Positions 15,947 to 22,231 of a stretch of DNA of 25,318 nucleotides are shown here, one piece after another (the stretch's first letter is position 1; each line of letters starts with the position of its first letter). Where the stretch lies: the NCBI GenBank assembly GCA_012960835.1, contig DUAL01000159.1, positions 1-25,318 on the forward strand. The letters are read 5' to 3'. Under the pieces are notes generated by a model that was not told the DNA's origin, searched no databases, and saw only the letters and a list, made by a program, of their open reading frames with translations. The position numbers and the translations under genes were made by a program. The DNA comes from Flavobacteriales bacterium. GTDB taxonomy: Bacteria > Bacteroidota > Bacteroidia > Flavobacteriales > BACL11.

Positions 15947-16453
15947 TTATTGGTAACTTACATCTGTAAATGACCCTTGCGTAACGCTAACATTTGATGC
16001 GTCAATTGGGTCGGTATTTAAAGCCTCAAAGCTAAAAGTTCCAGACACTTTATTTGCTGTAATCTTTGAGAAGCGAGCAGTCCCTGTGAAATTGGGAACA
16101 GAAGTGGCAAAAATATCAGTTCCTTGCCAAACATGCCCAGAATTAGAAGAGCCAAGTATGTAATCAATATCTGTTAAAAAATTATCTTTAAATGTATTTT
16201 GTGCGCTCCCAATAGTAATTGTTACTGTATTCATAACCCTAGCGCCTGGCAGATTAGAAGTAGCACTAATTTCTAAAGCACCATTTAAAGCAGGATTTGT
16301 TGTAATAATTTGTGATTGAGGATCAGAATCATTTAATTGTGCTCCATCAATCATGCAGCTAAAAGAGGAAGAAGGCGAAAAAGGGTCTTCCTCTTCTGCA
16401 CAGGAGGAAAATAAAAGTCCAAAAGATAAAAACAGGTAAAATAATTTCTTCAT
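15947..16453 (-). CDS. DUF6252-like outer-membrane lipoprotein
   Basis: This 168-residue protein begins with a lipoprotein signal peptide (MKKLFYLFLSFGLLFSSC), with C18 as the predicted lipidated residue. The acidic run straight after it (AEEEDP) resembles the export signal that sends Bacteroidota lipoproteins to the cell surface, an inference only. The rest has the DUF6252-type outline: FSCMIDGAQ at the start, an Ig-like beta-rich body, and GTFSFEALN...VTQGSF near the end. Function is unknown for the family. It sits 3 bp before the phosphoribosyltransferase gene on the same strand. Residue positions come from the ATG at 16453. Confidence 0.75.
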   Translation of the reverse strand: MKKLFYLFLSFGLLFSSCAEEEDPFSPSSSFSCMIDGAQLNDSDPQSQIITTNPALNGALEISATSNLPGARVMNTVTITIGSAQNTFKDNFLTDIDYILGSSNSGHVWQGTDIFATSVPNFTGTARFSKITANKVSGTFSFEALNTDPIDASNVSVTQGSFTDVSYQ

Positions 16454-16503
16454 ATTTAATTTTTCAATATTAATTATTCAAAAAGCAATGATACAAAAAT
16501 CCT

Positions 16504-16653
16504 CTATTTCTGCAATAGTAAATTCCCTTTAAAACTATGAGGAACATACATTTCTTTCAACACACTTATAATGTAGGAATAATACCCATTTGCAGAAACT
16601 TTTCCCTCATTAATCGTACCATCCCAATTTTCATACTCCAAATATATTAATAC
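16504..16653 (-). pseudogene. Remnant of a gliding-motility/T9SS C-terminal domain (CHU_C-like)
   Basis: In the 281-bp gap between two divergent genes, the minus strand has an open stretch of 49 codons with no usable start, bounded upstream by TAA (16654-16656) and ending in TAG at 16504-16506. Its translation includes LEYENWDGTINEGK, ANGYYSYIISV and a final FKGNLLLQK-stop. This closely follows the pattern of the gliding-motility-associated C-terminal domain: xWDGTxNGK, GxYxYxI, then GxxxLxR at the very end. The body of such a protein is absent; upstream the frame is closed by repeated stops. I read it as the decayed 3' end of a secreted protein gene. A chance match is possible over so short a length. 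Confidence 0.55.
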
Positions 16654-16711
16654 TTATTGTGCTAAAGCAATAGAAAGTGTTTTTTATAATCACTTATTAT
16701 TATACTTTTTT

Positions 16712-16719
16712 TAGATTTG
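16712..16719 (+). promoter_or_regulatory. -7 promoter element for the Reeler-like secreted protein
   Basis: TAGATTTG matches TAnnTTTG exactly, 15 bp before the ATG at 16735. The TTG at 16717, a formal alternative start for the gene, is part of this element, which argues for the downstream ATG as the true start. Confidence 0.5.
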
Positions 16720-16734
16720 CGAAAAACAATACAA

Positions 16735-17550
16735 ATGAAAAAATCAATTTACTTCTTATCTGCAATTGCAATATTCTTGCTGCTAACACCAAATGTATTT
16801 AGCAAACTAAATGGCTCTCCAGGAGCAAAAACGGGCTCACCTATGGATGGGAATAATTGTACTGCTTGCCATGATGATGGTACAATAAATACTGGCTCTG
16901 GAATACTTTCAGTTGCTACTAACATCCCTGTGCAGGGCTATACTGCCGGGCAAACTTATGCTATTACGGTTCAGATGATCCAAAGTTCCCGTAGCAGATT
17001 TGGTTTTGAAATAACTTGTGAGGAAGGTAATTTTGGAACTGCTAAAACAGGGAGTTTTGGTATTACAGACGCAACAACAACTAAGTTTGTAAATAATAAT
17101 ACTGCAGTTACTCATAAGCAAGGAGGTACGTCTGGTTCAGGATCTAAGACTTGGAGCATGAATTGGACCGCACCACAAACAGGTGTTTCTGCTGGGGTTA
17201 TTTTTTATGTAAGTGCAATAGCAGCTAACAACAATGGAAATAATCAAGGGGATGAAGTATATACTACTTCTAGACCTTTTCCAGAGGCACCTTCTTCTAT
17301 TTCTGAAACACATAATAATATTACTGCTTTTGTAAATCCTATATCAAAAGATATTATGATAAATGCGGTGGAGCCAATACATATTAGTAATTTAGAAGTT
17401 TATGATATTTCTGCTAAACTAGTTTATAGTAAAAAAGAAGTTTTATTACCAAGCGCTATAAATGCTGATTTTCTGGATGCCGGCATTTACATTCTGAATA
17501 TGCAAACAAGAGGTGGAAAGATTATTACTAAAAAAGTGATTCTTCCTTAG
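16735..17550 (+). CDS. Secreted Reeler/choice-of-anchor-V-like protein with T9SS type A sorting domain
   Basis: From ATG at 16735 this is a 271-residue protein. Residues 1-23 are a signal peptide (MKKSIYFLSA...NVFS). Next comes the segment SPGAKTGSPMDGNNC42-T-A-C45-H46, a CxxCH motif like those at the start of choice-of-anchor-V/Reeler proteins, then a beta-rich domain (about 55-185) with RFGFEITCEEGNFGT and WTAPQTG. The last 75 residues form a type IX secretion sorting domain: ISNLEVYDISAK, then GIYILNMQTRGGKIITKKV and a final ILP. The protein should cross the outer membrane through T9SS and may be anchored or released. Whether the CxxCH binds heme is unknown. Its stop overlaps that of the convergent OmpA gene by four bases. 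Confidence 0.85.
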   Translation: MKKSIYFLSAIAIFLLLTPNVFSKLNGSPGAKTGSPMDGNNCTACHDDGTINTGSGILSVATNIPVQGYTAGQTYAITVQMIQSSRSRFGFEITCEEGNFGTAKTGSFGITDATTTKFVNNNTAVTHKQGGTSGSGSKTWSMNWTAPQTGVSAGVIFYVSAIAANNNGNNQGDEVYTTSRPFPEAPSSISETHNNITAFVNPISKDIMINAVEPIHISNLEVYDISAKLVYSKKEVLLPSAINADFLDAGIYILNMQTRGGKIITKKVILP

Positions 17551-19652
17551 TTGCCAATAATTTCAAATTCCGTTCTTCTGTTATTCTGTCGCCCTTCTAG
17601 GGTTTCGTTACTATCGATTGGAGCAGTTGAGCCATATCCTTTTGCAGTTAGCTTTTCCTTATCTATTGCTTTACTGATAAGATATTCTACTACCGCTTCT
17701 GCTCTTTTTTGAGATAATCTGTTATTGAGCACCTCTGAGCCAGTATTATCGGTATGTCCTGAAAGTTCTACTTTCAAATTTGGTAATTCTTTCATCAAAG
17801 AAACTAATCGGTCTAATTCTGAATAGGAATCTTCTTTTACAATAGATTTCCCAATGTCAAAAAATACATTACGCAAAGCGATTTTGCTGCCAATATCAAT
17901 ATACATCAACTCAATATCTTTTTCTACTAAATTGTATGCCTCCCCTTTTGGAATATCAAAATTCTCAGAATGAAACAAATAGCCCTCCGCACTAACGGCT
18001 ATACCATAATTTTTTCCAGAGGGCAAGGAAATTAAAAACTTCCCAGAAGAAGAATTAGAGTTTAGTTGAATGTATTCCTTTCTAGAAGCATTATCCATTA
18101 TTGTAATATTTGCAGCAACTGCTTCCTTAGTGATTATATCCAGAACCTTTCCTTTAAAAACGGTTAGATTTCTTTCTTCTATCATAATTGGCTGGGTAAT
18201 CGATTTGTCTTTTACAGGATTTGCAATACTTGCTATAAGTTGTTCTTCAGAATCTAATGATTGTGGTTTTTCGCTTCCCCAATAGGTAACCTTATAAATA
18301 TCCAAGCCACCTTTTCCTCCTTTTCGATTTGATGCAATATAGGCCACTTTTCCGCTTGCTGTGGAGGAATAAAACAAATCATCATAAGGAGTGTTGATGG
18401 GCGTACCTAAATTTTGAGCAGGACCCCAATGCCCTAATTCATCAATATAAGAAACAAAAATATCATAGCCACCCATGGAATTATGCCCTTGTGAAGAGAA
18501 ATACATGGTCTTTCCATCAGGGTGCAAATAAACGGAACCTTCCTGGTATTTTGTGTTCACTTCATGCCCTGCAGATTGTCCTTTTCCCCAGATATTTCTT
18601 TCCCTTTGCATCACCCCTGAAAACATGATGTCCCAATTTTTACCATAACCACCATCCGTTAAATAATACACTTTGATATCTTGAGGATCGTAAGAGGCAA
18701 GGGTTTCATTGTCAGTTGTATTTACAGAATTTTCTGCTTTACCCATTTTCCTTGCTGGGGGTTCCCATTTTGTTCCATTTAGTTTGGATTCAAATACATC
18801 TGCATTTTCATTTTCTATCTTATAAATAAGCAACCTTTGTCCATCATAAGAGAGTCCACCAACAGCATCATCTTCTGAAGTGTTTAATGTTGTTATTGCC
18901 TCTATTGCAGTCCATTTTCTTTTATCTAAAGTTGAAAAATAAATCTCATTATCGTATCTTTCAAACTCATCAGCTAAATGTTCATTTGCCCTGTTGGAAG
19001 TAAAAATAAGCAATTCCCCGTCCGCACTAAGGCAAGGGCTCCAATCGTCATTTTCAGAATTAAGCGCTATATTGTCAATCCATACTTTTTGTGGTTTTCC
19101 GGATAATACAATCGCACTTTCACACTCCAGAATGTGTTTTTTGTAAAAATCGGAAAAGGGCTCAAATCGTTTTTCAGATTGTCTTTTTTTGAATATTTTA
19201 AACTGGGTAATTGCATCATTATATTTTCCTTCTAATTGCAGACCCATTGCATAATAAAAATGAATATTTGGGGAAGCATTTTGCTCATTAGCATCCATTG
19301 AAATGGCTTTTTCTAAAAATGGGTAGGTCAAATATTTCTGATTGGTATACAGGTAAGCATTACCAATTTTTAGATTAAGATCTATATTTCTTGGGTTAAA
19401 CTCATTGGCTTGTAAATAATAAAAAAGTGCTTTTTCAAAATAGTCAATAGCATCATTTCTTGCAAAAATTGCCTCATTTGCTTTTTCCAAAAATTCATCT
19501 CCTATTTTTATGTTTTTGACAGCTTGCTTTAGTCCGTCTTTTTTCGATTTGAAATTAGAGGATCTAAAATCGATATTTTGGGCAAATAACTGATTCACTG
19601 AAAACAAAATCAGCAAAAGAATTTTTATACTTTTATATCTAGTAGCAATCAT
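17547..19652 (-). CDS. PorE-like OmpA-family protein (TPR, PD40 propeller, CRD, OmpA)
   Basis: This 701-residue exported protein (signal peptide 1-25, ending LFAQ) has four regions. TPR-like helices lie at about 45-160. WD40/PD40 beta-propeller blades lie at about 200-460, with repeats of the kind S-x-D-G-x-x-x-x-F-x-S-N-R (SADGELLIFTSNR, HPDGKTMYFSSQG, VAYIASNRKGG). A carboxypeptidase-regulatory-like fold follows at about 497-585. The OmpA C-terminal domain (592-700) has D635 in GHTDNTG and R650, the usual diaminopimelate ligands, and ends in NRRTEFEI. This order matches PorE of the type IX secretion machinery, which ties the apparatus to peptidoglycan; assignment as PorE itself is inference. 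Its start overlaps the TPR gene upstream by 14 bp, suggesting coupling. Confidence 0.88.
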   Translation of the reverse strand: MIATRYKSIKILLLILFSVNQLFAQNIDFRSSNFKSKKDGLKQAVKNIKIGDEFLEKANEAIFARNDAIDYFEKALFYYLQANEFNPRNIDLNLKIGNAYLYTNQKYLTYPFLEKAISMDANEQNASPNIHFYYAMGLQLEGKYNDAITQFKIFKKRQSEKRFEPFSDFYKKHILECESAIVLSGKPQKVWIDNIALNSENDDWSPCLSADGELLIFTSNRANEHLADEFERYDNEIYFSTLDKRKWTAIEAITTLNTSEDDAVGGLSYDGQRLLIYKIENENADVFESKLNGTKWEPPARKMGKAENSVNTTDNETLASYDPQDIKVYYLTDGGYGKNWDIMFSGVMQRERNIWGKGQSAGHEVNTKYQEGSVYLHPDGKTMYFSSQGHNSMGGYDIFVSYIDELGHWGPAQNLGTPINTPYDDLFYSSTASGKVAYIASNRKGGKGGLDIYKVTYWGSEKPQSLDSEEQLIASIANPVKDKSITQPIMIEERNLTVFKGKVLDIITKEAVAANITIMDNASRKEYIQLNSNSSSGKFLISLPSGKNYGIAVSAEGYLFHSENFDIPKGEAYNLVEKDIELMYIDIGSKIALRNVFFDIGKSIVKEDSYSELDRLVSLMKELPNLKVELSGHTDNTGSEVLNNRLSQKRAEAVVEYLISKAIDKEKLTAKGYGSTAPIDSNETLEGRQNNRRTEFEIIGN

Positions 19653-20751
19653 TCATCAAATATTTTTTGGCCAATTCAATTCCCAAATCAAAAGCCTTTT
19701 GCCAATCTGCACAAGCCCCACCCTCATCTCTTTTCATTTGCTTTGATATTGCTCTGTTCAAATATGCTTTCCCATAGTTTTCATCAACTAATATTGCCTT
19801 ATCAAAATCAGCAATTGCAGAAATATAATCTTTGTTTTTATGGTGGAGAATTCCTCTGTTATTATAGGCAAGTGTATAATCAGAATTTATTGCAATCGCT
19901 TTATCAAAATCAGTTGCGGCAGCAGCATAATCTTTAAGCTCAAATTGCAACCTACCCCTGTTGTTGTAAGCAATTTCGTAATCTGGATTTTTTGTAATGG
20001 CAATGGTATAATTGTTCATTGCTTTTTCTCCATCATCAGTAAGCCGATAAATCCCTGCCAAATTATTGTACAAAAAAGCCAAGTTTTCATCTAGTAAAAT
20101 AGCACTTTTATAATCTGAAATTGCTTTTTCGTATTGCTGCAAATTTCGATAACAACTTGCCCTGTCGTTATAAGCATTTGCTGTCGGCTTTATATCAATG
20201 GATTTGGAATACAACTTTATTGCTTCTTCTATATTATTTTGTAGAAATAGAATTACTCCCTGTTCGTAATATGCTTTGTAATTTTTGTCATCTATCTCAA
20301 TAATCCATTTATAATCTGTTAGAGCCAAATTATTTTTATACTGATTTCGGTAAATTTCTGCTCTCTTAAAAAGGGAGAGAATATGTCTGCTATCTAGGGA
20401 AAAAGTGAGAGAAAAATCAGCAATTGCATTATCATAATCTGAAATTTGAGAATAACAAACTCCCCTGTTGAAATAAGCCGCAATAAAAGAGGAATCCATA
20501 CCAATTGCCTTGGAAAAACTATGAATCGCTTCTGTAAAATTATTTAGCTCAAAAGATTCAATTCCTTTATTGTAGGCATCTCGTGATAGTTTAAGGCTTT
20601 TTTGTTGCAAATTAAAATTTGCAATTGAATCCTGAAAATTTGTTTCTTGATTATTTAACGTACTATCAATTAGTAAAGAATCAGTGTCTTGAGAAATGCT
20701 AAAATTTGCAAAACCCAAACAAAAAATAAAGAAAAAAATATGTTTTTTCAT
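19639..20751 (-). CDS. Exported tetratricopeptide-repeat protein
   Basis: From ATG at 20751 this is a 370-residue protein with a signal peptide (MKKHIFFFIFCLGFANFSIS, residues 1-20), then a short charged linker and about nine TPR units from residue 53 to 360. The units show the usual A-x-x-Y-x-N-R-G-x-x...Y-x-x-A-I-x-D-F/Y-x-K-A-I pattern (AYNNRG, AIADFDKAI, AYNDRAS). TPR arrays of this kind are scaffolds for protein contacts; no enzyme is implied. A TTG immediately before the ATG is a formal alternative start, but ATG is preferred. The gene overlaps the PorE-like gene by 14 bp, so the two probably act together at the envelope. Confidence 0.9.
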   Translation of the reverse strand: MKKHIFFFIFCLGFANFSISQDTDSLLIDSTLNNQETNFQDSIANFNLQQKSLKLSRDAYNKGIESFELNNFTEAIHSFSKAIGMDSSFIAAYFNRGVCYSQISDYDNAIADFSLTFSLDSRHILSLFKRAEIYRNQYKNNLALTDYKWIIEIDDKNYKAYYEQGVILFLQNNIEEAIKLYSKSIDIKPTANAYNDRASCYRNLQQYEKAISDYKSAILLDENLAFLYNNLAGIYRLTDDGEKAMNNYTIAITKNPDYEIAYNNRGRLQFELKDYAAAATDFDKAIAINSDYTLAYNNRGILHHKNKDYISAIADFDKAILVDENYGKAYLNRAISKQMKRDEGGACADWQKAFDLGIELAKKYLMNDCY

Positions 20752-20808
20752 CAATATAAATAGAGGCGTAAAAATAGTTTTTTACTAATTTTAAGACGAT
20801 AGAAAATG

Positions 20809-20866
20809 TATTTTTTTTCAACAATTTTCAAATATTTTTTTTCAACAATTTTCAAATATTTTTTTT
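20809..20866. repeat. 24-bp tandem repeat, about 2.4 copies
   Basis: Two identical adjacent 24-bp units occupy 20809-20832 and 20833-20856, followed by the first 10 bp of a third (20857-20866). Each unit is TA, eight T, then CAACAATTTTCAAA. The repeats lie 58 bp upstream of the TPR gene start and could be a bent-DNA or slippage-prone element. Confidence 0.9.
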
Positions 20867-20981
20867 ATATTTTTTCAAATTTAAAAAATAAAATATAGAA
20901 ATAGCAATTAAAAATACATACTATTCTATATCTTTATGTATAATTTATATCTTACTGATTAATAGTTTTCTATATTTATAT

Positions 20982-20998
20982 TATGACAAGTTGTCATA
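20982..20998. promoter_or_regulatory. Palindrome, candidate operator upstream of trmD
   Basis: TATGACAA-G-TTGTCATA is a perfect dyad with 8-bp arms around one central base. It is too tight to be a terminator hairpin and fits the size of a dimeric repressor site. It lies 61 bp upstream of the trmD -7 element, and also upstream of the divergent TPR gene. No regulator can be named. Confidence 0.5.
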
Positions 20999-21059
20999 TA
21001 GCGTTTTAAGTAAAAAATAAGTAAAATCAAATACTAAAGAATAAGAAAATTGGATTTTG

Positions 21060-21067
21060 TAGTTTTG
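21060..21067 (+). promoter_or_regulatory. -7 promoter element for trmD
   Basis: TAGTTTTG matches TAnnTTTG exactly and ends four bases before the trmD ATG, the same spacing as at the mutL operon promoter (7986-7993). Normal initiation distance would give an almost leaderless message. No good -33 TTG is found. Confidence 0.5.
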
Positions 21068-21071
21068 CAAA

Positions 21072-21752
21072 ATGAGAATTGACATACTAAGTATTTTACC
21101 AGATTTTTTTAATATTGCGTTTGAGCAATCCATTTTAAAAAGAGCACAAAAAAAGGGGATTGTAGAAATCCATATTCACGACATACGAAAATACTCCACC
21201 AACAAGCAAAAAAGTGTGGATGATTATCAATATGGCGGAGGAGCTGGTATGGTGATGTGCATACAACCAATTGATGATTTGATAAGCAAACTAAAAAGCG
21301 AAAGGAATTATGATGAAATTATTTATCTAACCCCTGACGGAGAGCAGCTCAATCAAGGAATTTGCAATAAACTCTCTACATTAAAAAATATCATTTTGCT
21401 TTGCGGACATTATAAAGGAATTGACCAAAGAATAAGAGATCATTTTATTAGCAAAGAAATTTCTATTGGTGACTATGTGCTAACAGGAGGAGAATTAGGA
21501 GCTATCGTTCTTTCTGATGCCATTATTCGCCTTATTCCTGGAGTAATCTCAGATGAAACCTCTGCTCTTACCGATAGTTTTCAAGACCAATTATTATCCC
21601 CACCCATTTATACTCGCCCATCCGAATACAAAGGATGGAAAGTACCAGAAATATTACTTTCAGGAGATGATAAAAAAATTGAGAAATGGAGGCAAGAGCA
21701 AGCTGAAATACGCACAAAAACAAGAAGACCAGATATTTTAAAGGATAAATAA
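21072..21752 (+). CDS. trmD: tRNA (guanine-N1)-methyltransferase
   Basis: TrmD methylates N1 of guanosine 37 next to the anticodon and prevents +1 frameshifting. The 226-residue protein carries the trefoil-knot SPOUT motifs: MRIDILSILPDFF at the start, DDYQYGGGAGMVM, LLCGHYKGIDQR, IGDYVLTGGELGA and the C-terminal EIRTKTRRPDIL. Length is typical. It lies 84 bp upstream of rplS on the same strand, as in many bacteria, though rplS may also have its own promoter. The start ATG at 21072 aligns with the family's conserved MRIDI opening. Confidence 0.97.
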   Translation: MRIDILSILPDFFNIAFEQSILKRAQKKGIVEIHIHDIRKYSTNKQKSVDDYQYGGGAGMVMCIQPIDDLISKLKSERNYDEIIYLTPDGEQLNQGICNKLSTLKNIILLCGHYKGIDQRIRDHFISKEISIGDYVLTGGELGAIVLSDAIIRLIPGVISDETSALTDSFQDQLLSPPIYTRPSEYKGWKVPEILLSGDDKKIEKWRQEQAEIRTKTRRPDILKDK

Positions 21753-21795
21753 ATTTTATCTTAAAAAGTAGGATTATATTTCAAAAAATAAATTG

Positions 21796-21803
21796 TAATA
21801 TTG
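21796..21803 (+). promoter_or_regulatory. Possible -7 element for rplS
   Basis: TAATATTG is one mismatch from TAnnTTTG and lies 33 bp before the rplS ATG. It would let L19 be made independently of trmD. The call is weak because the region is AT-rich and no -33 element is clear. Confidence 0.3.
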
Positions 21804-21836
21804 CACTCCAATTTTTAAACAATTAATTACCTAGAA

Positions 21837-22184
21837 ATGAACTTAGTCGATAGCATATCAAAAGAGTGTTCAAATATGAATCAGTTTCCAGAATTCGGTT
21901 CGGGCGACACCATAACAGTTTATTATAAAATTAAGGAGGGAAATAAAGAGAGAACCCAACACTTTAAAGGTGTGGTTCTTCAAAGAAAAGGTAGCGGAAC
22001 TACCGAAACTTTTACAATTCGAAAAAATTCAGGTGGCATTGGAGTAGAAAGAATTTTTCCAGTAAACTCCCCTATTCTTGAAAAAATTGAGATAAATAAA
22101 AGAGGAAAAGTAAGAAGAGCAAGAATCTTCTATTTAAGAGACTTAACTGGTAAAAAAGCCAGAATTAAAGAAATCAGAAAATAA
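21837..22184 (+). CDS. rplS: 50S ribosomal protein L19
   Basis: L19 sits at the 30S-50S interface of the ribosome. The 115-residue protein has the family hallmarks FGSGDTITVYYKIKEGNKERTQHFKGVVLQRKG, SGGIGVERIFPVNSP, and the basic tail VRRARIFYLRDLTGKKARIKEI, all at the expected positions. Length is normal. It follows trmD and is closed by a strong hairpin terminator 20 bp after the stop. Confidence 0.98.
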   Translation: MNLVDSISKECSNMNQFPEFGSGDTITVYYKIKEGNKERTQHFKGVVLQRKGSGTTETFTIRKNSGGIGVERIFPVNSPILEKIEINKRGKVRRARIFYLRDLTGKKARIKEIRK

Positions 22185-22203
22185 AGATTATCTAAAATAA
22201 TTT

Positions 22204-22231
22204 AAAAAACCCGCTAAAATGCGGGTTTTTT
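22204..22231. terminator. Bidirectional terminator between rplS and the OmpA gene
   Basis: A perfect 11-bp stem, AAAAAACCCGC (22204-22214) with GCGGGTTTTTT (22221-22231), encloses a TAAAAT loop. It has T-runs on both strands and serves the convergent rplS and OmpA-family genes. The last bases of the stem are also part of the TAA stop codon of the minus-strand gene (22230-22232). The core CCCGCTAAAA resembles that of the tRNA-Lys terminator at 12788-12811. Confidence 0.9.

Larger units (their letters stand above)
20752..21071. other. Divergent AT-rich intergenic region between the TPR and trmD genes
   Basis: This 320-bp stretch has no convincing gene. It is extremely AT-rich. It holds a 24-bp tandem repeat (20809-20866), a 17-bp perfect palindrome (20982-20998) and a consensus -7 element next to trmD (21060-21067). 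For the TPR gene, the minus strand has TATTTTTA (20769-20776), one mismatch from TAnnTTTG. It is the longest gene-free stretch in the window and the only one with clear regulatory-looking structure. Confidence 0.7.

Noticed and set aside
16717..16734. TTG at 16717 as start of the Reeler-like gene
   Set aside because: It is part of an exact TAnnTTTG promoter element, and the ATG at 16735 gives a normal signal peptide.
20752..20754. TTG start for the TPR gene
   Set aside because: An ATG follows immediately and starts a standard MKK signal peptide.
20809..20866. Tandem repeat as a CRISPR array
   Set aside because: Units are directly adjacent with no spacers and no cas genes are in the window.
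20982..20998. Palindrome as a transcription terminator
   Set aside because: A one-base loop cannot form a normal hairpin and no T-tract follows.
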